A stretch of DNA of 23,615 bases from a virus: the IMG/VR virus record IMGVR_UViG_3300030117_000123, positions 1 to 23,615 of that record; one strand, 5' to 3'. Made by a program: the position numbers and the translations under genes. Positions 5,006-11,445 of the stretch are shown here, piece after piece. Below the pieces are notes generated by a model. It saw only the letters and a list, made by a program, of their open reading frames with translations, did no database searches and had not been told where the DNA came from. The first letter of the stretch is position 1. The number at the start of each line of letters is the position of its first letter.

Positions 5006-5120
5006 CTTGTCGTCTCCTGTTTTTATTCATGCTTGATGTGTTTGGTCTACGACCTATGGACGTCCCTTTGTATGTTTTTTCGTAAAGTACAACAGCACCA
5101 TACTTAGGTGCTTTTGCCAT
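4971..5120 (-). CDS. 49-aa basic protein ending KKYRGQGR
   Basis: Begins MAKAPKYGAVVLYEKTYKGT, then SIGRRPNTSSMNKNRRRQGG and AKKYRGQGR. The SIGRRP...SSMNK...KKYRGQGR arrangement is one I recognise from small proteins near terminase genes in marine phages; function unknown. The strongly basic C-terminus suggests nucleic-acid binding. The ATG overlaps the upstream stop (TAATG), and the 3' end overlaps terS by 35 bases in another frame. Confidence 0.75.
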   Translation of the reverse strand: MAKAPKYGAVVLYEKTYKGTSIGRRPNTSSMNKNRRRQGGAKKYRGQGR

Positions 5121-5239
5121 TAGATTGCAATTAAGATTGCTGAGTAAATGATAAATGCAATAACTTTGTATTTGTTTTGTTTCATTTGAAACATCAACTC
5201 ATTTTTCCAGTCACTCGGTGTTTTTCCGTATATAATCAT
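5120..5239 (-). CDS. 39-aa tail-anchored membrane peptide
   Basis: ORF beginning MIIYGKTPSDWKNELMFQMK, then a C-terminal hydrophobic segment (VIAFIIYSAILIAI, about residues 26-39). GAGGAATAAA provides a ribosome site before the ATG, and the stop overlaps the next ATG (TAATG). The position between small exported proteins and terminase suggests a place in the lysis/packaging module; function unknown. Confidence 0.65.
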   Translation of the reverse strand: MIIYGKTPSDWKNELMFQMKQNKYKVIAFIIYSAILIAI

Positions 5240-5240
5240 T

Positions 5241-5465
5241 TTATTCCTCTATTATTTTATTGATGTGTAGTTTACCATGAACTATCTCTAGTTCAGCCAT
5301 AACTTCTTTACAACTCCAACGTATTCTGTCAGGGTTTGTATTTCTCTCAGCTTCACGCTTGAGCTCAAGACAGTTTCCTATCGAGTCAGTAATCATAAAC
5401 TCATACGGCTTATCGCCACTATCTTGTGTAAACATAAGCAATGCAATTACTAACGCTGTCTTCAT
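5241..5465 (-). CDS. 74-aa small exported protein
   Basis: Starts MKTALVIALLMFTQDSGDKP: two residues to a basic Lys, a short hydrophobic core (about 4-12), then a polar mature part with two Cys (GNCLELKREAERN, RWSCKEVMAEL), possibly a disulfide. It looks like a small periplasmic protein. The stop is one base upstream of the 39-aa ATG. A role as an outer-membrane spanin is possible by position but no lipobox is seen. Function unknown. Confidence 0.65.
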   Translation of the reverse strand: MKTALVIALLMFTQDSGDKPYEFMITDSIGNCLELKREAERNTNPDRIRWSCKEVMAELEIVHGKLHINKIIEE

Positions 5466-5468
5466 TTA

Positions 5469-5867
5469 TTATTCTCCTAAATGTGTGCCGTTGTTTCTTA
5501 ATTTATCAATTAAAGTTTCGGCTTTCTTTAATCGGTCTTCTAAAAATTCTACTCTTAATTGAAGAGCATTTACATTTGGTAATTCTTTTTCTACGTTTTC
5601 TTTTAATTTATCTTGATTTTTTGAAACAAATTCTACAAGCATAAATAATTCTTGTATTTGGGGTGACACCATATTTCCTTTAGGTACACCTACAATAAAT
5701 TCATTTGCCGCTTCTAAATCAGACAACATTAGCTTTTGCTCAGTTTCAATTACATTAAGTCTTTCAACTACTGTAAAAGCAAACCACGCACCAACTAAAC
5801 ATGCTGAAACTATGCTAAGTAAATTTTTCATTGGCATAGAGACAGGTGTGTTTTCTGATATTTTCAT
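5469..5867 (-). CDS. Membrane-anchored coiled-coil protein (spanin-like topology)
   Basis: A 132-aa protein. The N-terminus MKISENTPVSMPMKNLLSIV resembles a conserved start seen in many marine phage proteins next to holins. One transmembrane segment lies at about 13-32 (LLSIVSACLVGAWFAFTVVE), followed by a long helical, heptad-rich periplasmic part (LNVIETEQKLMLSDLEAAN, then LQLRVEFLEDRLKKAETLIDKL). This N-in/C-out topology with a coiled coil is that of an inner-membrane spanin, but the family assignment is not established. Its ATG overlaps the holin-like gene's stop. Confidence 0.7.
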   Translation of the reverse strand: MKISENTPVSMPMKNLLSIVSACLVGAWFAFTVVERLNVIETEQKLMLSDLEAANEFIVGVPKGNMVSPQIQELFMLVEFVSKNQDKLKENVEKELPNVNALQLRVEFLEDRLKKAETLIDKLRNNGTHLGE

Positions 5868-6253
5868 TATTTCCTCTTCATTAAGTCAACACCCTTGAGT
5901 CCATAAATCGAGCCCACTACACCTATAAAAAGTCCTTGATACCAAAACGGCATATTGCCGAAGTAGTCAAAGAACACGTCTAGTTTAGCACGAATGTTAG
6001 GGTCGTCAGAGATAACAGAATAACCCAATAGCAAAATAGGAATGGATATAAGAACCAAGACGAACTCGTCTTTCCAACCATTATCGTTACTTGCGATAAC
6101 AGCTTTCTTATATTCAACTTCACCTTTTACCATTCTTTCTACATGATTTCTCTCTGCTAATGCTTCAAGTTGTTTTGTTTCTTTTTTTGTTTGATATATG
6201 TCAGCCGCAGTTTTTACGCCGAAACTGAGCAGTTTAAATATTGGTAGTGCCAT
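5867..6253 (-). CDS. Holin-like protein, GTA 3TM-holin family resemblance
   Basis: A 128-aa protein with a basic, helical N-terminal half (TKKETKQLEALAERNHVERM) and two clear transmembrane segments at about 64-82 and 104-121; the N-terminal LPIFKLLSFGV stretch may be a third, amphipathic helix. The NDNGWKDEFVLVLISIP and MPFWYQGLFIGVVGS blocks match my memory of the 3TM holin family linked to gene-transfer-agent release. It probably forms the membrane lesion that frees the lysozyme. Its ATG lies inside the 3' end of the 73-aa gene (20-base overlap). Confidence 0.75.
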   Translation of the reverse strand: MALPIFKLLSFGVKTAADIYQTKKETKQLEALAERNHVERMVKGEVEYKKAVIASNDNGWKDEFVLVLISIPILLLGYSVISDDPNIRAKLDVFFDYFGNMPFWYQGLFIGVVGSIYGLKGVDLMKRK

Positions 6254-6455
6254 TTTCCCTCACACATTGTAAATAAATTGATATTCTTCTTTGTTTAAAA
6301 TCTTCGTCTATATATTCTGATATTTCAGTAATTGATTGATTACAGGCTTGGATTGTTTCTATAGGTTGTGTCATTGGTAACCAACCTTGCATACATAAAT
6401 TTTGTTCACCTATGCCAACCGAAAGAAAACATACGGTTGCTAGTATTTTAAACAT
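6234..6455 (-). CDS. 73-aa small exported Cys-containing protein
   Basis: Starts MFKILATVCFLSVGIGEQNL, a Lys followed by a hydrophobic segment consistent with a signal peptide, then a polar part with Cys residues (NLCMQG, IQACNQS, YLQCVREN). It overlaps the holin-like gene by 20 bases and the upstream XhlA-like stop by one base (TAATG). Layout and composition resemble the 74-aa exported protein at 5241-5465. Function unknown. Confidence 0.65.
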   Translation of the reverse strand: MFKILATVCFLSVGIGEQNLCMQGWLPMTQPIETIQACNQSITEISEYIDEDFKQRRISIYLQCVRENGTTNI

Positions 6456-6658
6456 TATACTATAAACTCTCTAACAACTAATAATAGCTGTCCAAACACC
6501 ATGATACCTACAGTCCACATTACTTTGTTGAGTGTATTTACCTTAGTTTCTAAATGCCATAAATGATTATTTTTAATTGTATCTAGCGACTGATTAATAA
6601 GTTTAATATCACCTTTAATCTTTTCTATTTCTAAATTTAATTCGTTTGTATCTTTCAT
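6455..6658 (-). CDS. XhlA-like membrane protein (holin-associated)
   Basis: A 67-aa protein with an N-terminal coiled-coil (LEIEKIKGDIKLINQSLDTI), then HLWHLETKVNTLNKVMWTV and a C-terminal transmembrane segment (about 47-65). The LW-LE-KV---LNK--WT pattern followed by one membrane helix resembles the haemolysin XhlA family found in phage lysis cassettes. Both ends are coupled by TAATG-type overlaps. Confidence 0.7.
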   Translation of the reverse strand: MKDTNELNLEIEKIKGDIKLINQSLDTIKNNHLWHLETKVNTLNKVMWTVGIMVFGQLLLVVREFIV

Positions 6659-6747
6659 TATGTTTTGTTAAACAATCTTTTTAATTTACAAAAAAGACAA
6701 TGTTCGACTCCTAATAATTTTCCAAGTTTATTTATAAAATTTTTCAT
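6658..6747 (-). CDS. 29-aa basic peptide with a CxxC motif
   Basis: ORF beginning MKNFINKLGKLLGVEHCLFC and ending KLKRLFNKT. It fills the gap between the adhesin and the XhlA-like gene exactly, with TAATG overlaps at both ends, which is strong support for translation despite its size. It is basic and amphipathic, with Cys17 and Cys20 spaced as CxxC (possible metal or disulfide site). Function unknown. Confidence 0.6.
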   Translation of the reverse strand: MKNFINKLGKLLGVEHCLFCKLKRLFNKT

Positions 6748-8411
6748 TATATTGCATATCTAACAAGAACTACTCCTGTTCCTCCATTTTGTCCTTGACC
6801 ATTAGAAGCACCTCCGCCAGAACCACTATTAACTAATCCTGCTGTTACACCTGAAGTGTTACCAGAGCTGACACCACCAGTTCCACCTCCACCATAGCCA
6901 CCTCTAGGAGAGCCATAAGCTCCACCGCCGCCACCTGCTAAATATAAAGTGTTAGGATTTGAACTTAATCCACTTGTTGGATTACCAGAGCCGTCAGTTC
7001 CTAAATCAGCCGCAAATAATAAAGCCGCAGTTGAAGCGGCGTCACCAACAAAAGTTGAATGACCATTACCACCTACGTTTTCTCCAGACCCGGGGTCGCC
7101 GACACCATTTTGTCCTGCTCCACCTGCTCCACCGCCGCCACCACCGTTACAGCAGTTATATCCATTACCACCTGCGTTACCATAAATAGTTCCACCAGTA
7201 GAATTTCCAGTTATAGCACTTCCACCATTAGCACTTGAAGTGTCACCAGTGTTAGGGTGTCCTGCACCTCCTCCAGAGCCACCATTAGAACCGTCACCAG
7301 AGTTTAAGTTTCCACCTGATTTACCTTGTATTCTACCTCCAGAACCACCGCCTTCAGCAACTACAAGTGAACCGAATGAACTATCAGCACCATTTGTTGT
7401 ATGTCCTGCACCACTAACTGTACCACTACCTGCACCACCAATCGTGACAGCATAAGTTGCATCTGATAAAGTTTTACTTGTACCCCATACAAGAGCACCT
7501 GCACCACCTCCACCGAAACCGCCACCGCCTCCGCCTCCAACTACTAAAACATCAGCAGTTGAAATACTTTCTCGTGTAAATGTGCCGTTACCAGTAAAGA
7601 TGTGCATTTTATATGTTACGCCACCATAACTATAAGTAACAATAGAGTTACCACCAGTTGCAGGGACAATAGAAATAATACTAAAAGACCTATCTGTAGT
7701 TTTACTTCCTGCGGTTGCTCTCATATCGAAATTATAAGTTGATGCACCACCACTTACAGTTCCAGAAATAACTCCTGTACTTGTGTTTAAACTCATGCCA
7801 GTTGGAAAACCACCAGAAACTTTTGAATAAGCTATTGTATCACCGTCTGCGTCTGTTGCTGTTACAGTCTTACTTGCACTTTCACCAACAGTTACATTAC
7901 CTAATGAACCTGCGGCAGTTGACCAAACAGGTGCAGAGTCAACATTAATATGATTATCTAAAGTTGCTTGTAATCCACTAGATGAAACAAATCTAACATC
8001 ATAAGGTTCTTTTGCATTTGTAAAAGAACTTCTTGCTACAACAGCATCATAATTTGAAGAATTTACAAAAGTTGATGTTGTGGCTGTAACTTCAGTTGCG
8101 TCATTAGCAATAAATTTTATTGTTCCACCAGTAGTAAAGTTTGTTCCAGTTACTCTAATAGTAATATTACCACTGACTTGTGTATCTATATCTGTAACGT
8201 CTGTAGAAATAATTGTAGGTGTAGGTTCTAATGTAGAAAATGAACCGTCTGTATTTCTTCCTTCAAAAAATCCTGTAGTTGTATTATATCGCCATTGACC
8301 AGTTGTAGAGCCACGCTGTGCCGTAGTACCAGAAGCAACTTTTGTACCTGCTGTTCCAGTATCGACTATATCTTCGAATTTAAAGTCAGCTATGTCCCTA
8401 GCTTTAGTCAT
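6747..8411 (-). CDS. Polyglycine-rich receptor-binding adhesin
   Basis: A 554-aa protein. Residues 1-60 (MTKARDIADFKFEDIVDTGT, WRYNTTTGFFEGR) form an attachment segment; about 62-155 (PTIISTDVTDIDTQVSGNIT) resembles an IPT/Ig-like domain; about 160-250 (APVWSTAAGSLGNVTVGESA, ATDADGDTIAYS, GMSLNTSTGVISGT) is a cadherin/He_PIG-like Ig domain; from about 280 the sequence is dominated by Gly runs (VVGGGGGGGFGGGGAGALVW, then GYNCCNGGGGGGAGGAG) ending in LVRYAI. Such polyglycine domains form receptor-binding sandwiches in some phage tip adhesins. It probably binds the host surface, downstream of the two fibre proteins. AAGGAG precedes the ATG. Confidence 0.8.
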   Translation of the reverse strand: MTKARDIADFKFEDIVDTGTAGTKVASGTTAQRGSTTGQWRYNTTTGFFEGRNTDGSFSTLEPTPTIISTDVTDIDTQVSGNITIRVTGTNFTTGGTIKFIANDATEVTATTSTFVNSSNYDAVVARSSFTNAKEPYDVRFVSSSGLQATLDNHINVDSAPVWSTAAGSLGNVTVGESASKTVTATDADGDTIAYSKVSGGFPTGMSLNTSTGVISGTVSGGASTYNFDMRATAGSKTTDRSFSIISIVPATGGNSIVTYSYGGVTYKMHIFTGNGTFTRESISTADVLVVGGGGGGGFGGGGAGALVWGTSKTLSDATYAVTIGGAGSGTVSGAGHTTNGADSSFGSLVVAEGGGSGGRIQGKSGGNLNSGDGSNGGSGGGAGHPNTGDTSSANGGSAITGNSTGGTIYGNAGGNGYNCCNGGGGGGAGGAGQNGVGDPGSGENVGGNGHSTFVGDAASTAALLFAADLGTDGSGNPTSGLSSNPNTLYLAGGGGGAYGSPRGGYGGGGTGGVSSGNTSGVTAGLVNSGSGGGASNGQGQNGGTGVVLVRYAI

Positions 8412-8440
8412 ATCGTACTTCTCCTTAATTTATGTAATTA

Positions 8441-8749
8441 TTATTCTGATTTTGGAAAATCGCTTTTCACTTTTGCAATAGCGTCTACCCAAGTTGTTGT
8501 TCCATTTACGGAATCCCAATATTGCATATCCAGTTGTTTTTGAACACTTGGGTATGCTTTTTTTCTTGGATAAATGTGTGCGTCTCTTGTTGTTAGTTCT
8601 GTTATTTTAGCGTCAAGAGTTTCTTTATCTATTTGTTCTTCAGGCTTATTCCATGTAATCATTTCATAAGTTTCTGTTTCCCCTTGTGGCACAGTAATAG
8701 TAACTTGTGCATTAGGGTTTATTTCTAAGATTGCTTTTAAGTATGTCAT
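8441..8749 (-). CDS. Probable tail-fibre assembly/chaperone protein
   Basis: A 102-aa protein (MTYLKAILEINPNAQVTITV ... RKKAYPSVQKQLDMQYWDSV, then NGTTTWVDAIAKVKSDFPKS). The YPS--QLD--Y-D--NGTTTW-DAI--VK---PK segment is a common ending of small proteins encoded among phage fibre genes. It sits between two fibre genes and its ATG overlaps the upstream stop (TAATG). The role in folding or attaching fibres is inferred from position and this motif. Confidence 0.6.
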   Translation of the reverse strand: MTYLKAILEINPNAQVTITVPQGETETYEMITWNKPEEQIDKETLDAKITELTTRDAHIYPRKKAYPSVQKQLDMQYWDSVNGTTTWVDAIAKVKSDFPKSE

Positions 8750-9555
8750 TATGCTTCGTACTCCATTATTATTATTTCACTATGCGTGTTTCTATTTGGT
8801 GCGTCTGTATGGCTTCCACCAGCAGTTCCACTACTATAAGGGTTAAAATTTAATATATGAGTGTGTGTCCTTGTACCGCTTACAGTAGGTGCAAAACAAA
8901 AAGTTTTATTTCCTGTTCCTTGTACTTCAGAAGAACTTGCACCATTCCACCAAACACCAAGGTTTGCTGTATAAGAACCGACAGAACTTTCGTCATGATA
9001 CCAACCAAATTGTCTAGCGTCAAAACCCATATTTCTATAAGAACCTTCTTGTCCTGTAATCCAAGCACAAGAACCATGTACATTTGTAGCACTGTGTCCC
9101 ATTGAAAATTTAATAAGCATTAAAATATGTGAACTAGATTGTTGTTTATTATATGTGCCACTTATTTTTGCACTGTTTGGATAATATGTATTACCACTTA
9201 ATTGTGTTCCACTTTCGCTTGTAAATGATACTGCGGTGTCACTAAAATATACTTTTTCCATTCCAATTAATTTTGAAGCAACTGCACCAAACTCTAAAGC
9301 TGAACCGCCTGAGTTCACTTTAAGTGCTGTACCTGCCGCACCTAGTGAAGTTATACCAGTACCGCCTTGTGCAACTGGTAAAGTACCAGTTACTTTTGTT
9401 GTTAAATCAATACTTCCTGCTAATTGTGCATTAGTTACTGAAGTATTAGGTAAAGTAACACTACCACTAGACAAATCTAAAGTTTGACCTGAGGGCAATG
9501 CAACTGTAGTTGATGTAGAGCCTTCAATTTGGTCTACTTTTATTTTACTAGCCAT
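8749..9555 (-). CDS. Fibre-associated virion protein
   Basis: A 268-aa protein. The N-terminal half (MASKIKVDQIEGSTSTTVAL ... TGTLPVAQGGTGITSLGAA, then ALEFG) is the low-complexity shaft sequence found in many marine phage fibres; residues about 100-268 form a beta-rich C-terminal domain (YFSDTAVSFTSESGTQLSGN ... IIIMEYEA) that may be a trimeric tip. AAGGAG stands just before the ATG, 17 bases after the main fibre stop. Virion location is inferred. Confidence 0.75.
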   Translation of the reverse strand: MASKIKVDQIEGSTSTTVALPSGQTLDLSSGSVTLPNTSVTNAQLAGSIDLTTKVTGTLPVAQGGTGITSLGAAGTALKVNSGGSALEFGAVASKLIGMEKVYFSDTAVSFTSESGTQLSGNTYYPNSAKISGTYNKQQSSSHILMLIKFSMGHSATNVHGSCAWITGQEGSYRNMGFDARQFGWYHDESSVGSYTANLGVWWNGASSSEVQGTGNKTFCFAPTVSGTRTHTHILNFNPYSSGTAGGSHTDAPNRNTHSEIIIMEYEA

Positions 9556-9571
9556 AGTCTTTTTCTCCTTT

Positions 9572-11398
9572 TTATATTATTTCGAGTGTTCCATTACCTG
9601 CAATAGTCCATACTGCATTTCCTGTTACACTAATTAAACCTTTCAAAAACGAATTTTTCGTTGATGAAGTTGTTGTTGTTGTATTAGTTGAAACCGTATT
9701 ATAATTTGAAAATACGTTTCCTACTGTTGTTAATTCAGACGCTTGTATAGTCTGAAATTCTACTGCGTTTCCTGCCGAGTTCATGGCAAGAGCCTGTCCT
9801 GCTGTTCCAAAACTTGCAGGTGTATCTGTTAAATCTTTAATTGATATGTTAGCTAATTGAAATGTGCCGTATGCTACGACCATTAAAATATCATTAACAC
9901 TTGCACCACTAGCAAGTACAACACTTGTACCTGAAGTTGCTGTGTAATCTGCATTTGCAAGTTTTACTCCGTTTAGATAAACGTCAATAAATCCTGCGTC
10001 ATAAGCCATTGTTGAGCCATTTGAGTCAGCACCAGAAAATGTTGTTTGACCTGCTGTTGCTGTATATTCAAATCTGTTTGCTGTTCCGTTTACGGTAGAA
10101 CCTGCCGCCGCCCAACCTGACGTTTTATAAACTTTAAGTTCATTCGCCGAAGTATCAAAGTAGAGGTCTCCGACATCATTTGATGTACTTGGAGCACTAC
10201 TTGCAATTCTGTATCTTTCTGCAAAAGAGTTTACTCCTGATAAATTAGAAGCAACACTGTTTACGTTTGCTATCGAACCACCAACATTATTAACATTAGT
10301 GATTGCTCCTGCTACTGTTGTTACATTAGCTGATATACCTGCTACGCTTGTAACATCACTTGCAATTCCTGCTACTGTCGTAACATTAGCTTTTACATTT
10401 TCTACTGCTGAAACATCTGAAGCAATATTTGCAACATTTGTTACATCACTAGAAATTCCTGATACTGTAGTTATGTTAGCATTGTTTCCTGCTACGGTGT
10501 TAATATTTGTTGCGTTTGAATTAACTGCATTAATATTTGTTGCGTTTGAGTTTACTGCTGAAACTGCTGAAGAAATACCTGCCACTGAAGTAACATCAGC
10601 AGAAATTCCTGCTACGGTTGTTACATTAGCTGATATACCTGCAACTGTATTGACGTTAGCAATATTGTTTCCAACAGTATCAACATTAGTAATTGCATTA
10701 GCAACAGTATCTATCTCTGAAGTTGTTTCTTGTAAATCTGCCGCCGCAGTTTCTATTTCTGAAACGGTTTCGTTTAAATCATTTGCTACTGTAATTACTT
10801 TGGCAATGTCTGTTGCCACTGTATTAACATTTGCTATGTTAGTTGCTACTGTAGCTATGTTAGCATTAGCATTAGCAACAGTGGTTACGTCTGAAGCAAT
10901 ACCTGCAACTGTAGTTACATTTGAGGATATTCCTGCAACCGTATTTATATTAGTTAAATTTGGTGATAAAAATGCTTTTGTTACTACGTCCTGATTATTA
11001 ACAGGGTCAGCTACATTTATAATTCTTTTGTTTGTTGCGTCCCATTGAAAGTTTGTTGCTGATACTTTAATAACATCATTAGCGTCATCAATCGCTTCTT
11101 GCGACATAAAGAACGCTTGGTCTGAGTCTGTATCTAAATCTGACTCTGTTAATACTGAGCCTGACGCATAATCTACAAGTTTAGTGCCTTGAGATGTCTT
11201 ACGTCTAATTTCAATAGCCGCCGCCGAAGCAGGTGGGCTAGTAAACGTAAGAGTTGTTCCTGCGGCGTTAAGTGTAAATGCCGTAGTTGCTGAACCTGCA
11301 ATAGTTACTATAAGGTCTGCTGTACTTCGATACGAAAATGGTATCGAATATGCTGACGTATTGCCGTCACCAGTATACCTTACAAAACTATTTGCCAT
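9572..11398 (-). CDS. Tail fibre protein (gp17-type N-terminus)
   Basis: A 608-aa protein. Residues 1-145 (MANSFVRYTGDGNTSAYSIP ... RRKTSQGTKLVDYASGSVLT ... INVADPVNNQDVVTKAFL) match the T7 gp17 N-terminal domain that plugs the fibre onto the tail tube. Residues 151-392 consist of about two dozen 10-residue repeats of the form [VI]xTVAxxxx[ND], likely a fibrous trimeric shaft. Then come a DVGDLYFDTSANELKVY segment and a FEYTATAGQTTFSGADSNGS module, common in marine phage fibres, and a short C-terminus. It is transcribed from a promoter in the 45-base gap after gp16. Confidence 0.9.
   Translation of the reverse strand: MANSFVRYTGDGNTSAYSIPFSYRSTADLIVTIAGSATTAFTLNAAGTTLTFTSPPASAAAIEIRRKTSQGTKLVDYASGSVLTESDLDTDSDQAFFMSQEAIDDANDVIKVSATNFQWDATNKRIINVADPVNNQDVVTKAFLSPNLTNINTVAGISSNVTTVAGIASDVTTVANANANIATVATNIANVNTVATDIAKVITVANDLNETVSEIETAAADLQETTSEIDTVANAITNVDTVGNNIANVNTVAGISANVTTVAGISADVTSVAGISSAVSAVNSNATNINAVNSNATNINTVAGNNANITTVSGISSDVTNVANIASDVSAVENVKANVTTVAGIASDVTSVAGISANVTTVAGAITNVNNVGGSIANVNSVASNLSGVNSFAERYRIASSAPSTSNDVGDLYFDTSANELKVYKTSGWAAAGSTVNGTANRFEYTATAGQTTFSGADSNGSTMAYDAGFIDVYLNGVKLANADYTATSGTSVVLASGASVNDILMVVAYGTFQLANISIKDLTDTPASFGTAGQALAMNSAGNAVEFQTIQASELTTVGNVFSNYNTVSTNTTTTTSSTKNSFLKGLISVTGNAVWTIAGNGTLEII
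10222..10948 (-). repeat. Degenerate 30-bp repeats encoding fibre decapeptides
   Basis: This part of the fibre gene is a tandem array of about 24 degenerate 30-base units, each encoding ten residues such as VTTVAGIASD or INTVAGNNAN. Units differ at DNA level except for close neighbours (for example the paired AVNSNATNIN units near 10505-10560). Such arrays change length easily by recombination. They also leave a long open plus-strand frame (10299-10994), which is an artefact. Confidence 0.85.
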
Positions 11399-11426
11399 AT
11401 TGTTAAACCTTTTCTTGTGTTTGTTT

Positions 11427-11445
11427 CTTCTAAAAGGGGTACTTT
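11427..11445 (-). promoter_or_regulatory. Phage RNA polymerase promoter (P3), before the tail fibre
   Basis: Minus strand AAAGTACCCCTTTTAGAAG, about 14 of 19 bases in common with the site at 1904-1922, with AAAGT, CCC and TAGA conserved. It overlaps the gp16 stop codon (TAA, 11446-11444) and lies in the only sizeable gap of the tail region, 29 bases before the fibre ATG. Expected start near G11430. Confidence 0.55.

Noticed and set aside
10222-10948. Possible CRISPR-like array from regular repeats
   Set aside because: The repeats are in frame, contiguous, degenerate and without unique spacers; they encode a fibre shaft.
10299-10994. 231-codon open frame on the plus strand
   Set aside because: It is antisense to the tail-fibre repeats, and its low-complexity Ala/Thr/Val sequence mirrors the repeat; there is no ribosome site.
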